DNA from: Metabacillus_B sp050107715 | GTDB lineage: Bacteria > Bacillota > Bacilli > Bacillales > Bacillaceae | Reading direction: 5' to 3' | Length of the DNA: 64,000 nt | Assembly: GCF_050107715.1 (NCBI RefSeq) | Contig: NZ_JBNILN010000008.1 | Span: 68,787 to 132,786 of the forward strand | Part shown: positions 33,045-42,342 of the stretch, piece by piece | Layout of the letters: every line of letters starts with the position of its first letter | Numbering within the stretch: position 1 is the stretch's first letter | Made by a program: the position numbers and the translations under genes | Notes under the pieces: model-generated | Seen by the model: only the letters and a program-made list of their open reading frames with translations | The model's database searches: none | Told to the model about the DNA's origin: nothing

Positions 33045-34800
33045 TAACAACCTTTTCAGCTGTATTTTTTATTTGTTTAAGTGGTTCTGAAATTTTATCA
33101 TCTATTAAACATTTTAACTCATCGAAATGAGCTTTTAAAAATTTCAACATATTCTCGGCCTTTGCCTCTTGCATCTTACCTACAGTGCTTTTTATTGCTC
33201 TAGTATTATAGAACTTTTTTAGTGAACTAAATAAACTACTGTTGGCTAAGTCATTCTCCAAATCAACTTGTGAAATATATATATTGTCTTTTTCTACTTC
33301 ATTAATAATATGAATCGCAAGATCTTTAGCTACTTGTGGCTGCTGCCTGGTTTTTAGCCATTCATTCTTTAAATGATGCGCTTTCCAATATTCGATTAAC
33401 TCTCGATTATTATCTGTTTGTAGAAGTTCTGTATAAATTCCCATAACCCGTGATATGCCAGCTTGGAAAGAAAACTCGACGTTCTTAGTTTCAATTTTTT
33501 TTGTTTTATTAAAAATATCGTTATCTGTTCTTAATACAAATGGAATGTCTAAAGCCAAACAAATTTTTATATATGGTTTAAATCCTACACCGTTAACAGA
33601 TATAATTGACACATTCAACCTATCTAAATCAATATCTAATTGTTTAGCTAAAGCTGTATAGAACAGCTTTTCAGAAGGTCCTTCTACTAGAAATACTGCA
33701 TTTACAAAAAATACATCGGATGTAATAGCATCTAGTCTATAACCAAAATCGTTAAAGTTCATTTTTAATTCTTCGCTACATCCACCTTTTGCAGCTTTAG
33801 TAGATTTGCCTTTAGAATATAGTTTGACAATCCTATCTGGTTTAAACTCTGTTGCAATATACGGAGAGTGCGTTGAAATAAAAACTTGCTCTTCAAATTT
33901 TTCCAATAAATAACTAGAGAGTTTACGCTGTTGCTGTGGATGTAAATGTGCCTCTGGTTCTTCTATAGCATAAAAAGTTACTTTCTCTAAAGAACTTGTG
34001 TTTTTTTGTTTAGAAACCCAGGTAGCTAAAAAGATTTGATTATTTCTACCATCACCACCTAAAGTTAAAGCGCCTTCATCTGTACTATATGTTAATTCTA
34101 AGTTATCTAACATTCTCGTAACATCAGAATTAATGTTCTTATAAGTTAATAATTTACCTTCATTATGTACAGCTAGTGAACCTAATTCATCATTTACTTT
34201 AGTTAAAGATTCTTGAATATAATTTAAACGGTCCACTCTTTTATTTACAAGTTCTAAATTACGCTTAATTTTAAGAACAGATTGCTCATCTGATTGGGTT
34301 TGTTCTTCTGATAATATTAATTTAGCGTCTTCTAAAATTTGGGTTTTTTCCCTTTTCATAAAAGAGTCTAAATTACGGTTTGTATTTACATACTCCATAT
34401 TTAAACGCTTAATATAAAATCGAGAATTTTTTTCTTCTAAAGTTTCTTCTGTTGCTCCTGAGAGAATACTATAATCACTACTTTTTGAATTTTTATATTG
34501 TATATAAACAGTTGCCTCATTCAAATCTCCTTTAAATACAGTTACTAAGCAGTCCTCCCTAACGTCTACAATTTTCACTGTGATCTCAATAGAATCTGAC
34601 TTAGTATACACATTATAATCACTATTAAATAAATCCAAATCTCTATCACTTAAACTACGATCAAAAAGAAGACGTAATGCATATATTAAGTTAGTTTTCC
34701 CAACATCATTAGCCCCAATTATTAAAGTTTGTTCTGCAAAATTGATTTTTTCATTATCAAAATTTCTAAATCCTTTTATTTTTATCCATTCTATTTTCAT
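33022..34800 (-). CDS. gajA: Gabija defence endonuclease GajA (OLD-family ATPase-TOPRIM)
   Basis: 592 residues. The N-terminal ABC/SMC-like ATPase opens MKIEWIKIKGFRNF with Walker A GANDVGKT (29-36). The signature and Walker B follow in YAIEEPEAHLHPQQQRKL (near 250) and the D/H-loop in FISTHSPYIATEF. The TOPRIM nuclease domain begins VFLVEGPSEKLFYTAL (near 360), with the metal Asp pair in FVLRTDNDIF and the late IYISQVDLENDLA, matching Bacillus cereus GajA. GajA nicks phage DNA when NTPs fall and forms a tetramer capped by GajB. RBS AAAAGGATG. It is 45 bp downstream of an Abi_C-domain gene. Confidence 0.92.
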   Translation of the reverse strand: MKIEWIKIKGFRNFDNEKINFAEQTLIIGANDVGKTNLIYALRLLFDRSLSDRDLDLFNSDYNVYTKSDSIEITVKIVDVREDCLVTVFKGDLNEATVYIQYKNSKSSDYSILSGATEETLEEKNSRFYIKRLNMEYVNTNRNLDSFMKREKTQILEDAKLILSEEQTQSDEQSVLKIKRNLELVNKRVDRLNYIQESLTKVNDELGSLAVHNEGKLLTYKNINSDVTRMLDNLELTYSTDEGALTLGGDGRNNQIFLATWVSKQKNTSSLEKVTFYAIEEPEAHLHPQQQRKLSSYLLEKFEEQVFISTHSPYIATEFKPDRIVKLYSKGKSTKAAKGGCSEELKMNFNDFGYRLDAITSDVFFVNAVFLVEGPSEKLFYTALAKQLDIDLDRLNVSIISVNGVGFKPYIKICLALDIPFVLRTDNDIFNKTKKIETKNVEFSFQAGISRVMGIYTELLQTDNNRELIEYWKAHHLKNEWLKTRQQPQVAKDLAIHIINEVEKDNIYISQVDLENDLANSSLFSSLKKFYNTRAIKSTVGKMQEAKAENMLKFLKAHFDELKCLIDDKISEPLKQIKNTAEKVVNENEESN

Positions 34801-34845
34801 TCTCTAAAGTCATCCTTTTCCAGTTTATAATCTTACGGATACCAC

Positions 34846-35676
34846 TTAATGCCTAATTTTTTCTTTTAACTTACTTAATAAAAATTCGGAGATTAACCCC
34901 ATACTCTCAATAGCAGCTTTAGCTTCTATATAAGTTACCGTAGGTAAGAAGGGCCGTCCATGCCCCGTTCCTTGCTTATTTCGCAAATTGTTTACCGAAC
35001 ATCCTAGCTCGTACATGCTTATTTCCAAACGAGATGTTATATCCTTATTGCCTTTTGTATTGGCGGTAGACAACCCTAAAAGATGAAAGGCAAGTCCCAA
35101 TAACGTTGGGAAATTACTTTGCTGATACTTTCCTAACAACCTCGTGATAACATGTGCGGCAACGGCTTCTAACAGGTCTTTACTAGTCCCCGTTAACAAT
35201 GCTGCATCTGACGCACCTTTTTTAGCACGACGAATATAACTCGCTAACGCTTCTTCCATTTCTAAATCAGATAAGTTTTCCAATACAACCGGTGTGACCA
35301 CTCCATCACTTGATAATATGACCCCCTCAGCTTTTAACGAGCTTTGTAGGTTCCTAATGGATTCATGACCGACAAAGTTAGGAGAATCTTCCCGAAATCC
35401 TCCATGTCCTCTGATTAGAGATAGAAGGGAGTTAAGAAAAATTTCTCCAACTTCTTGATCGTGTTCCAATGCCCAATTCAATACCGCACTCACCCTTTTT
35501 GCTTTACCAACATTAGTATTTTGGCCATTTAACTTCGGATCACCTTTATCAATTTTGTTACGAAGGATGATGTTATCAAGGTCTCCATGACTGGGTTTAC
35601 GAGTTACTACTAAAGCATCGTCAACTACTTGCGAAATCGCAACTGCAATTTCATCATTTAATGGTATTTTCCTCAT
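34846..35676 (-). CDS. Abortive-infection family protein with Abi_C-type C-terminus
   Basis: 276 residues, soluble. The C-terminal 80 residues contain GCSVNNLRNKQGTGHGRPF and TYIEAKAAIESMGLISEFLLSKL, the Arg-Asn...Gly-His-Gly core of the Abi_C domain found in abortive-infection proteins. The N-terminal half is alpha-helical and not recognised. It sits directly upstream of gajA with 45 bp between, and 103 bp after the tnsE-like gene. It may be a third component or regulator of the Gabija locus, or an independent defence gene captured beside it. RBS AAAGGGAG; RNase activity has been proposed for some relatives but cannot be inferred here. Confidence 0.75.
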   Translation of the reverse strand: MRKIPLNDEIAVAISQVVDDALVVTRKPSHGDLDNIILRNKIDKGDPKLNGQNTNVGKAKRVSAVLNWALEHDQEVGEIFLNSLLSLIRGHGGFREDSPNFVGHESIRNLQSSLKAEGVILSSDGVVTPVVLENLSDLEMEEALASYIRRAKKGASDAALLTGTSKDLLEAVAAHVITRLLGKYQQSNFPTLLGLAFHLLGLSTANTKGNKDITSRLEISMYELGCSVNNLRNKQGTGHGRPFLPTVTYIEAKAAIESMGLISEFLLSKLKEKIRH

Positions 35677-35779
35677 GTGTATTTTTCTCCCTTTAATAAA
35701 AAAATCGGGGTATTTATAGTAAAACCAACACTATATAACATCAGTAGGTCTAATTCTTCCAAATTGAATAAGAAGACAA

Positions 35780-37309
35780 TTAACACAGTTTACTTAGTAT
35801 AAGTCTCGCTCTATGTTGGATATCATTCTTCCCATGTCTCAGAGTCAGAAAATCTGTTTTCAAAAATTGCAGCCGTTCTTTATCCCATGTTCCATTACTT
35901 TCTATTAATCCGCTTAAAATCTGTTGATAATAATAACGATTACCTTGTTGATTATTAAAAAAACATATTAAAGTTGATAAAGCTCTATCTTCACGCTCTG
36001 CTTCAATTACACTGACTACATTATTTGGAAATAACTCAATCTCAGCAATCACATACTTTCTCTCCTTAACACCATCCCTTAAATAAACAAATCGTTTCGT
36101 GTCAGAAAACTCTTTTAACCTCCCTTGTATCAATTTTACTGACTGTACTTCAGGGTAATTATCTAATACCTTAAGAACATTAATAAACTCTCCTAATTCA
36201 CCTTGTACTTGGATATCATAAAGTGATTCGTTTTCTAATCCTCTAACAACCTTACTACCACCAACATCTGAAGTAGCTCTTATACCTTGATCATTAACAA
36301 AATGTTTCTTCGTAGTTTCATCTTCAAAGTCACGCTGCTTATTTGAATTTCTACGTATTTTTGTAACTTTCGGTAGCTTTATATACTCATGAACTTGATT
36401 ATTCATTTCAATCAAATCAAAATTATCTGTTGCACCTTCAACTGCTTCATCAAGCGTTAATTCATTTTGATTGCTTCTATTACTACTTTTTCTATGTAGC
36501 GTATACTTTTTAGCTTCTCCTGATCTTTCAGTTTGTACAATTTCAGGATGTGAAAATGAAATTTCATTATATGGAATTTGCTTGTTCTTGACATTGGTGA
36601 TTCTAAGGATTGTTCCACCATTTAAACTTGGTTTAACAATGGCTTTAATTGTAATTGGCTCTGGAAATAACCAATCAAACTTTACGATCCCTGTATTGAT
36701 AAATGAGTAGGCTACGTTTTCAAAGACTTTTCTTAAACCTTGATTTGAAAGTAACCAAATTAATTGAAAGAGAAAACTGTCTTTGGTATATTTGCGATGA
36801 TACAGCGATGAAAAATCTAAATGAATTTTATTCGCGTCTGTCTGCTCAAGAAAATATTGTGGAAATGAGTTTGTTTCAAACAGTCGATAAAGTAAAAAAC
36901 GATTTGGTGCTAAAATACTTCGTACGACTTCGATTAACGGGAGAATATAGTTTTTATTATTAAAAGAAACGATAAAGCTACGTGACATATCTTTATCACT
37001 TGTGCCGTAAATGCTCCATTCTTTCTCGAAATAGCCTACAGCACTTGGATAAATAGTCATTTCAATTTCCCTTGTTCCTTCTGGCGCGATACTTTTACTA
37101 ACATCACCGTTCATATAATAATGTTGAATCGCTAAAGCTGGTAATGTACCCCAATCAACCAAAAGCTTTTCTGTTCTGCCTTTAGCTCTGAAATAAGCAT
37201 GATTCATGATTTTCTTATCGTGTGAAAAAGGCGAACTAATCCATATTAATTGTACTCGTTCTCCATCTTTAAAAGGCCAATGTTTTAACTTAACTTGTTG
37301 TTTGCTCAT
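35780..37309 (-). CDS. tnsE: TnsE-like transposition protein
   Basis: 509 residues from ATG 37309; the start is soft, and TTG/ATG options up to 37321 exist. It overlaps tnsD, mirroring the tnsD-tnsE order of Tn7. The C-terminal 160 residues (DVGGSKVVRGLENES... to FLKTDFLTLRHGKNDIQHRARLIL) match the TnsE pattern: an RFVYLRDGVKERKYVIAEIEL beta core followed by a final helix pair. The middle (about 280-350) is a charged linker (KIRRNSNKQRDFEDETTKK). TnsE directs Tn7 to replicating plasmids through the beta clamp, so this element may have a second target pathway besides glmS. Similarity is modest outside the C-terminus. Confidence 0.72.
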   Translation of the reverse strand: MSKQQVKLKHWPFKDGERVQLIWISSPFSHDKKIMNHAYFRAKGRTEKLLVDWGTLPALAIQHYYMNGDVSKSIAPEGTREIEMTIYPSAVGYFEKEWSIYGTSDKDMSRSFIVSFNNKNYILPLIEVVRSILAPNRFLLYRLFETNSFPQYFLEQTDANKIHLDFSSLYHRKYTKDSFLFQLIWLLSNQGLRKVFENVAYSFINTGIVKFDWLFPEPITIKAIVKPSLNGGTILRITNVKNKQIPYNEISFSHPEIVQTERSGEAKKYTLHRKSSNRSNQNELTLDEAVEGATDNFDLIEMNNQVHEYIKLPKVTKIRRNSNKQRDFEDETTKKHFVNDQGIRATSDVGGSKVVRGLENESLYDIQVQGELGEFINVLKVLDNYPEVQSVKLIQGRLKEFSDTKRFVYLRDGVKERKYVIAEIELFPNNVVSVIEAEREDRALSTLICFFNNQQGNRYYYQQILSGLIESNGTWDKERLQFLKTDFLTLRHGKNDIQHRARLILSKLC

Positions 37310-39152
37310 CGTTTGGCACATCCTGCTTACGCTTTATGTATGACTCAAGTTGTGGTTTAATTTCATGGAAATGATGCGATTTCACAGCTGCAATTCGCTG
37401 GACTTTCCACAACTGAAGGGGTTGATCTTCTAGCCACATGTTGTCAATCACTATGCAGCAACGTCGAATTTGAAATTGCTGAACAGGTTCTGTAATCTCT
37501 GAAAGTAGTTTTTTAGTTCTTGGTAACTCATCCAAATGTCTCTCTAACTTCGCTAAAATACCAAGTCTTTTACCGATTAATGACATTGTAATACGGATAG
37601 GCTTTTCTAGCTCTAATAATTCACAATGTTGCTTTATTATATTAGCTGCATATTCTTTATCACGCTTAACCCAATCAACTACCTTGGTAGGTTCCAGTTT
37701 TTTTTTATTAAAAGGTAATTTATTCATTAACCAGTCTTTATCATGGCGGTATAAAAAAATATACTGTTTTTTACATTTCTCTCTCAAGGAAGAACGGGAG
37801 AGGCGAGGAAATTGATTCATTATATCCGAAATATTTTGTTTATATTCTTCCATTAACGCCTGATTTACTACTTGCTCTTTTTTACTAATTTCGACACCTT
37901 CCGATAATTTCCTTTTAATTGTTTTAAAATCGACTCCTAGCTCTCTAGCAATTGTTCTTATACTTACCCCTCCTTTTGATAATCGCTTTAATTTTTCGTG
38001 CCATACATGACCAAATTGCTTTACTCTACCTATACGAAATTGGTCTTTTACTGAATGGTCAGGCCCTTTTCGCGCATAGATAAATCCGCAAGAGCAAGTA
38101 AAAGTACCAATTGGGGCATTTGTTTTAAAATCTCTGGTTACTTTAACAATTGGAATAACTGACTTTTTATAATGCACAGCCGCACGATTCAAACATGGGA
38201 AGGGCCCTTTGCCAAAAGGACCTCTATCTGCTTTTAAGCCTATAAAATCATCCACATCTTTCTCTAACACGTATAACATTAATAGATGTCGAAAAGGGTG
38301 CACGTGCCTCTTAATGTTTCTTGTAATCATTTTTAACCAATTGTATTCATCTGTAACATCCAACACACTTTCAAATCGCTCTAGAAAAGCAGAAGGTAAC
38401 TTCTGTTCAAATCTCTCGTAAAGCTCCTTTTGTCGAATCCGATTGGAAGTGGTAACCAAATTTAAATTTCTTAATAAACCACGATATTTCATCGTAACAT
38501 CTTGTAGTGATAATGTTTGCAATGGTTGCTGCAATAGTTTATATGCTTGTTTTGCTAAATAGATATTGATTTCTGCATGAGGGTCAACCTCGTATTTATA
38601 TGTTAAATCGATCTTTCCTATTTCAAATCTTATAAATTTGATTCGACTCGTTACATTCGGTGTTATTGGATATTTCTTTAAAGGCAATTCATGATGCGGG
38701 CAATAAACAACTCCTTGTAGCTGATGCTCTCGATGGATATATAGCTCACCATACCAATCTATATCTGTTTTAGCACATTCAGCACAATAATACATATCAT
38801 TTTTCCTACAGATACTTCCAGCCACCATTCCTAACCTTGCGTAAAGACCTTTACCATCTCCGACAACATCTTGTAAAATTTCCTGCTGCCGTAGATTAGA
38901 AAAAAACATATCATAGTAAGGATAAATTGTATGATTAGCTAATAGATCTTTAATTGAATAATGAGATCCTAACTTTTGCGCCAAAACAGAAAAATGGCTC
39001 CCAATCTCTAAACTCGGTATCACGGAACGATTGCCAAACATCTCTTCTAACGTATCTTTACAATCATGATTGCCATTATAAAAGTGATAACGTGAAATCG
39101 CTGAATACATTAATTCATCTGGGTATGGATTTGTAAAGAACGGTAGCATCAC
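37290..39152 (-). CDS. tnsD: TnsD target-selection protein (TniQ family)
   Basis: 620 residues. The TniQ N-terminal domain opens FFTNPYPDELMYSAISRYHFYNG. A zinc finger follows: YYCAECAKTDIDWYGELYIHREHQLQGVVYCPHHELPLKKY (CxxC...CxxH near 125-160). A second CxCGF motif (FTCSCGFIYARKG) lies near 365, followed by HTH-like segments SIRTIARELGVDFKTIKRKL and repeats used to read the glmS 3' end. The length is near that of Tn7 TnsD (508) plus a C-terminal extension. Only one TniQ-type gene is present. It is the likely reason the element sits at glmS. It overlaps the tnsE-like gene. Confidence 0.9.
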   Translation of the reverse strand: MMLPFFTNPYPDELMYSAISRYHFYNGNHDCKDTLEEMFGNRSVIPSLEIGSHFSVLAQKLGSHYSIKDLLANHTIYPYYDMFFSNLRQQEILQDVVGDGKGLYARLGMVAGSICRKNDMYYCAECAKTDIDWYGELYIHREHQLQGVVYCPHHELPLKKYPITPNVTSRIKFIRFEIGKIDLTYKYEVDPHAEINIYLAKQAYKLLQQPLQTLSLQDVTMKYRGLLRNLNLVTTSNRIRQKELYERFEQKLPSAFLERFESVLDVTDEYNWLKMITRNIKRHVHPFRHLLMLYVLEKDVDDFIGLKADRGPFGKGPFPCLNRAAVHYKKSVIPIVKVTRDFKTNAPIGTFTCSCGFIYARKGPDHSVKDQFRIGRVKQFGHVWHEKLKRLSKGGVSIRTIARELGVDFKTIKRKLSEGVEISKKEQVVNQALMEEYKQNISDIMNQFPRLSRSSLREKCKKQYIFLYRHDKDWLMNKLPFNKKKLEPTKVVDWVKRDKEYAANIIKQHCELLELEKPIRITMSLIGKRLGILAKLERHLDELPRTKKLLSEITEPVQQFQIRRCCIVIDNMWLEDQPLQLWKVQRIAAVKSHHFHEIKPQLESYIKRKQDVPNDEQTTS

Positions 39153-39405
39153 TTAATGTCCCCCTACTAATTGACTTGTTAATATCCTGTCAATTCAATT
39201 AGGGTTTTAGACATTAAACGAATATTTAATTTAGCAATGACTGTTGCTTGTATAAGGCAAGGGAAACCTCACCTAAAATAAAAAGTAGGCCTTCTTCCCT
39301 TTTTTGAAGAGCGACGAAGTTCTTGCTTTCAACTTAACTCTAACCTTTAAAATTGATATTGATTAACTACTTAGGTAAATACACATTATTCAGGAGGCAA
39401 GACAA
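39153..39405. other. Spacer between tnsD and first alcohol dehydrogenase gene
   Basis: Near tnsD there are dyads TAATTGAC...GTCAATT (39,169-39,197) and ATGTC...GACAT (about 39,157-39,214) suited to a tnsD operator or promoter. The right half holds the MerR-type promoter at 39,323-39,353. No gene. Confidence 0.5.
39323..39353 (+). promoter_or_regulatory. MerR-type promoter (19-bp spacer) for alcohol dehydrogenase 1
   Basis: TTGCTT (39323-39328), 19-bp spacer, TAAAAT (39348-39353). The spacer has the AACTCTAA half of an AdhR-like dyad but a weak left half. Long spacers of this size are characteristic of MerR-activated promoters. Confidence 0.5.
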
Positions 39406-40569
39406 ATGAACGGATTTCAACTTTATAACACAACTCGCCTTGTTTTTGGCAAAGGGAAAGTGAATCGACTTGGAGAACTGATTTCACCTTATATCGACAA
39501 CATTTTGCTAGTTTACGGTGGAGGTAGCATCAAAAAATCGGGTTTATATAATCAAGTAAAGCAAGAGCTTGCTTCCATAGGAGCTACTATAGAAGAGTTG
39601 GCTGGCATAGAGCCTAATCCTAGGTTATCAACCATAAATAAAGGAATTCAAATATGCCGTGATAAAAATATACAATTTATATTGGCTGTTGGTGGAGGCA
39701 GTGTCATTGATGCTGCTAAAGCAATAGCAGCAGGAGCCCTATATCCGGGTGACGTTTGGGATTTTACTATTCAAAAAGCAACGATAACTCAAGCTCTGCC
39801 GATTGGAACGATTTTAACCCTGGCTGCTACAGGGTCTGAGATGAACGGTGGATCCGTCATTACAAATTGGGAGACAAATCAAAAAAGAACGATGGGCAGC
39901 AAGCTTTTATATCCAGAATTTTCAATTATTGATCCAGCTCTTACTTTTACCGTTCCAAGAAATCAAACAGTGAATGGCATTGTTGATATCATGTCCCATG
40001 TTTTTGAACAGTACTTTAGTCAAACTACCAGTACACCACTGCAAGAGAGATTTGCAGAAGGTATTCTACAAACGGTTATTGAAAATGGGGAGAAAGCACT
40101 TGAAAATGGCGAGGACTATGATGCCCGTGCAAATCTACTTCTTGCAGGAACTTATGCTATGAATGGTACTTTACCAACAGGAGTAGAAGCTGATTGGGCC
40201 ACTCATGTTATAGAACATGAAGTTAGTGCTATTTATGACCTACCTCATGGAGAGGGTTTGGCGATCTTGTTCCCAAATTGGATGAAGCATGTTTATCAAG
40301 AACGGGTTGAGAAGTTTGTTCAATACGCTGTTCGAGTATGGAGTATAGATTCTGTAGACAAATCGGATGATGAAATTGCGCTGGAAGGTATTCAAGCTAC
40401 TAGAGATTACTTTACACGAATTGGGGCTCCCGCTACACTTTCAGAAGTTGGAATTGACCATTCGCATTTTGAACGTATGGCGGATGAAGCCACTCAATTT
40501 GGTGATATTGGTTATTTTAAGAAGCTAACTAAAGAAGATGTGTTGAGTATTTTACATGCAAGTATATAA
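39406..40569 (+). CDS. Iron-containing alcohol dehydrogenase (YugJ/BdhA type)
   Basis: 387 residues. Fe-ADH fold: NAD(P) motif GGGSIKKSG (about 41-50) and GGGSVIDAAKAIAAGAL (about 97-113). Metal-ligand His residues are in MSHVFEQYF and VIEHEVSAIYDLPHGEGLAILFP. It probably reduces aldehydes to alcohols with NAD(P)H, like butanol or methylglyoxal/aldehyde reductases. It diverges from tnsD and shares a bidirectional terminator with the second Fe-ADH. The two ADHs are paralogues, convergent, and obviously related in every motif. Confidence 0.87.
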   Translation: MNGFQLYNTTRLVFGKGKVNRLGELISPYIDNILLVYGGGSIKKSGLYNQVKQELASIGATIEELAGIEPNPRLSTINKGIQICRDKNIQFILAVGGGSVIDAAKAIAAGALYPGDVWDFTIQKATITQALPIGTILTLAATGSEMNGGSVITNWETNQKRTMGSKLLYPEFSIIDPALTFTVPRNQTVNGIVDIMSHVFEQYFSQTTSTPLQERFAEGILQTVIENGEKALENGEDYDARANLLLAGTYAMNGTLPTGVEADWATHVIEHEVSAIYDLPHGEGLAILFPNWMKHVYQERVEKFVQYAVRVWSIDSVDKSDDEIALEGIQATRDYFTRIGAPATLSEVGIDHSHFERMADEATQFGDIGYFKKLTKEDVLSILHASI

Positions 40570-40622
40570 AGGTATGCATTCGATTACATTAAAATTTGCA
40601 AGTTGATTGCTTTAATTAAAAT

Positions 40623-40660
40623 AAAAGGAGTTAACCCAAAATAACCGGTTAACTCCTTTT
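40623..40660. terminator. Bidirectional terminator between the two Fe-ADH genes
   Basis: AAAAGGAGTTAACC / GGTTAACTCCTTTTT, a 14-bp perfect stem with A and T runs. Confidence 0.85.
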
Positions 40661-40672
40661 TGCTTACCCCTG

Positions 40673-41839
40673 TTACAAAGCACGCTCTAGAATTTGTCTT
40701 ACATCATCCTTGGCTAAGGATACATAGTTTCCGATTGTTTCATTTACAATGGATCGCTCGACCATAAGATCAATTTCTTTACTGTCGATACCATAGTCGG
40801 ACAGTCTAGTAGGTGCTCCAATAGATTTCCAGAACTCTCTAAATTGTTGAATCGTTTCTTTCGCCAATTTCGTAGTTTCTGTAGTCGCATCAAGATCAAA
40901 CACTCTTATACCTAACTGTGCGACTTTTTCAGGCTTTGTTTCAGAGACGTATTCCATCCAATGTGGGAAGAGGATAGCGAGTCCTCCTCCATGTGGAATG
41001 TCATGAACAGCAGAAACAGCATGTTCCATCATGTGAGAGGCCCAGTCAGTTTTGACACCCATTGTAAGAATCTTGTTGAGAGCAAATGTTGCGTTCAGCA
41101 TGATGACCTCTCGGTGAGCGTAAGATTGGAGATCGTTAAGAAGTTTAGGCGCTACTTCTATCGTCGTTTTTAAAATGGATTCTCCAAAACGTTCTTGAAT
41201 GGGAGCATTTTCGGAAATATGGAAATACTGCTCCAACACATGCGACATTAAGTCAACGATTCCGTAAACAGTTTGATCCATGGGTACAGAGAATGTATTC
41301 TGGGGATCAAGAATACTAAATTTAGGATATGTGTGAATAGAGCTGAATGCCCTTTTATCTTTTTCATCCCAATTGGTAATAACAGAGTTACCGTTCATTT
41401 CTGAACCGGTAGCTGCCATGGTCAAGATGGTCCCCAGTGGAAGAGAAGAAGAGGGAGTAGCCTTACCGATCACAATGTCCCACACATTCCCATCATAATG
41501 AGCGCCAACAGAAATTGCTTTCGCACAGTCAATGACACTCCCCCCACCGACAGCTAGGATAAAGTCAAGCTGGTTTTCTTTAATTAGTCTAATGCCTTTT
41601 TGAACAGTAGAAAGTCGTGGGTTAGGTTCTACCCCTGCAAGTTCGACAATTTGGACATTATTAATTTGATTCAATTGTTTCAGAACTTCTTCATATAGTC
41701 CGTTTTTCTTGATGCTCCCACTTCCATAAACTAAAAGCACCCGTGTTCCATAATACTCTACTTCTTTTGTAAGTGCATTCTTTACTTGGTCCTTACCAAA
41801 TATTAATTTCGTCGGATTTACATATTGGAAATTATCCAT
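40673..41839 (-). CDS. Iron-containing alcohol dehydrogenase (second copy)
   Basis: 388 residues. GSGSIKKNGLYEEVLKQL (about 39-56), AVGGGSVIDCAKAISVGAH (about 95-113), metal-site segments MSHVLEQYF and MMEHAVSAVHDIPHGGGLAILFPHWM. Same family and gene neighbourhood type as AdhR-regulated adhA, though adhA itself is a zinc enzyme. Expression is from a promoter with a 19-bp spacer carrying a perfect dyad, next to the MerR gene. Likely role: NAD(P)H-dependent removal of toxic aldehydes. RBS TATGGAGGG before ATG 41839. Confidence 0.87.
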   Translation of the reverse strand: MDNFQYVNPTKLIFGKDQVKNALTKEVEYYGTRVLLVYGSGSIKKNGLYEEVLKQLNQINNVQIVELAGVEPNPRLSTVQKGIRLIKENQLDFILAVGGGSVIDCAKAISVGAHYDGNVWDIVIGKATPSSSLPLGTILTMAATGSEMNGNSVITNWDEKDKRAFSSIHTYPKFSILDPQNTFSVPMDQTVYGIVDLMSHVLEQYFHISENAPIQERFGESILKTTIEVAPKLLNDLQSYAHREVIMLNATFALNKILTMGVKTDWASHMMEHAVSAVHDIPHGGGLAILFPHWMEYVSETKPEKVAQLGIRVFDLDATTETTKLAKETIQQFREFWKSIGAPTRLSDYGIDSKEIDLMVERSIVNETIGNYVSLAKDDVRQILERAL

Positions 41840-41890
41840 TCTTATCCCTCCATAAAAGTTGTGTATATCAGCTCAGCTGAAATCTTTTTT

Positions 41891-41921
41891 ATCTTACACT
41901 TTAGAGCTGAATCTAAAGCAA
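41891..41921 (-). promoter_or_regulatory. MerR/AdhR-type promoter and operator
   Basis: Minus strand -35 TTGCTT (41916-41921), 19-bp spacer, -10 TAAGAT (41891-41896). The spacer holds CTTTAGATTCAGCTCTAAAG (41899-41918), arms CTTTAGA/TCTAAAG, centred as in MerR-family operators. It lies between the MerR gene and the Fe-ADH it probably activates. Confidence 0.8.
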
Positions 41922-41935
41922 GTGACTTGATTCTA

Positions 41936-42337
41936 TTATTCACATAGAAGCGAAGGATCTTCGCTGCCCGCCTGCTCTCTTTTTTCTAGATCATCGAAAT
42001 ATCGTAATTTTTTTTCGATTTTTTTAAAAGCAAGGTCTAACTCCCGTTGTTTTTCCAACATTTCTTCTCTATGTGTTAATAGAATATGTTTTCTCTCTTG
42101 AATGGTATGATTTCCTTCCAGTGTCAGGTCCATAATCTTTTTTAATTCTGTTATTGGAATATCGGTTTTACGCAAACAAGAAATAAAATCCAGCCACTCA
42201 ATATCATGATTTGTAAATGACCGATAGCCTGTATCATTTCTCTTTAGTAAAGGAAGTAATCCTTGCTTTTCGTAAAAACGAATGGTGTGGGGACTCATTC
42301 CGACTTTCTGTGAAGCTTGCTTAATTGTAAAAGACAT
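41936..42337 (-). CDS. MerR-family regulator, AdhR/NmlR-like
   Basis: 133 residues. Winged HTH: FTIKQASQKVGMSPHTIRFYEKQGLLPLLKRNDTGYRSFTNHDIEWLDF, then Cys54 in FISCLRKT, the thiol that senses aldehydes in AdhR and NmlR (Cys52 of AdhR). A dimerisation coiled coil (ERKHILLTHREEMLEKQRELDLAFKKIEKKL) follows. Last gene of a DMT-DMT-N-hydroxylase-merR operon, and adjacent to the Fe-ADH promoter. It probably activates Fe-ADH under electrophile stress. RBS GGAGGTAATTT before the ATG. Confidence 0.87.
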   Translation of the reverse strand: MSFTIKQASQKVGMSPHTIRFYEKQGLLPLLKRNDTGYRSFTNHDIEWLDFISCLRKTDIPITELKKIMDLTLEGNHTIQERKHILLTHREEMLEKQRELDLAFKKIEKKLRYFDDLEKREQAGSEDPSLLCE

Positions 42338-42342
42338 CTAAA

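Noticed and set aside
40623..40660. Attachment site or inverted repeat of a nested element
   Set aside because: It is a plain bidirectional terminator between convergent genes.
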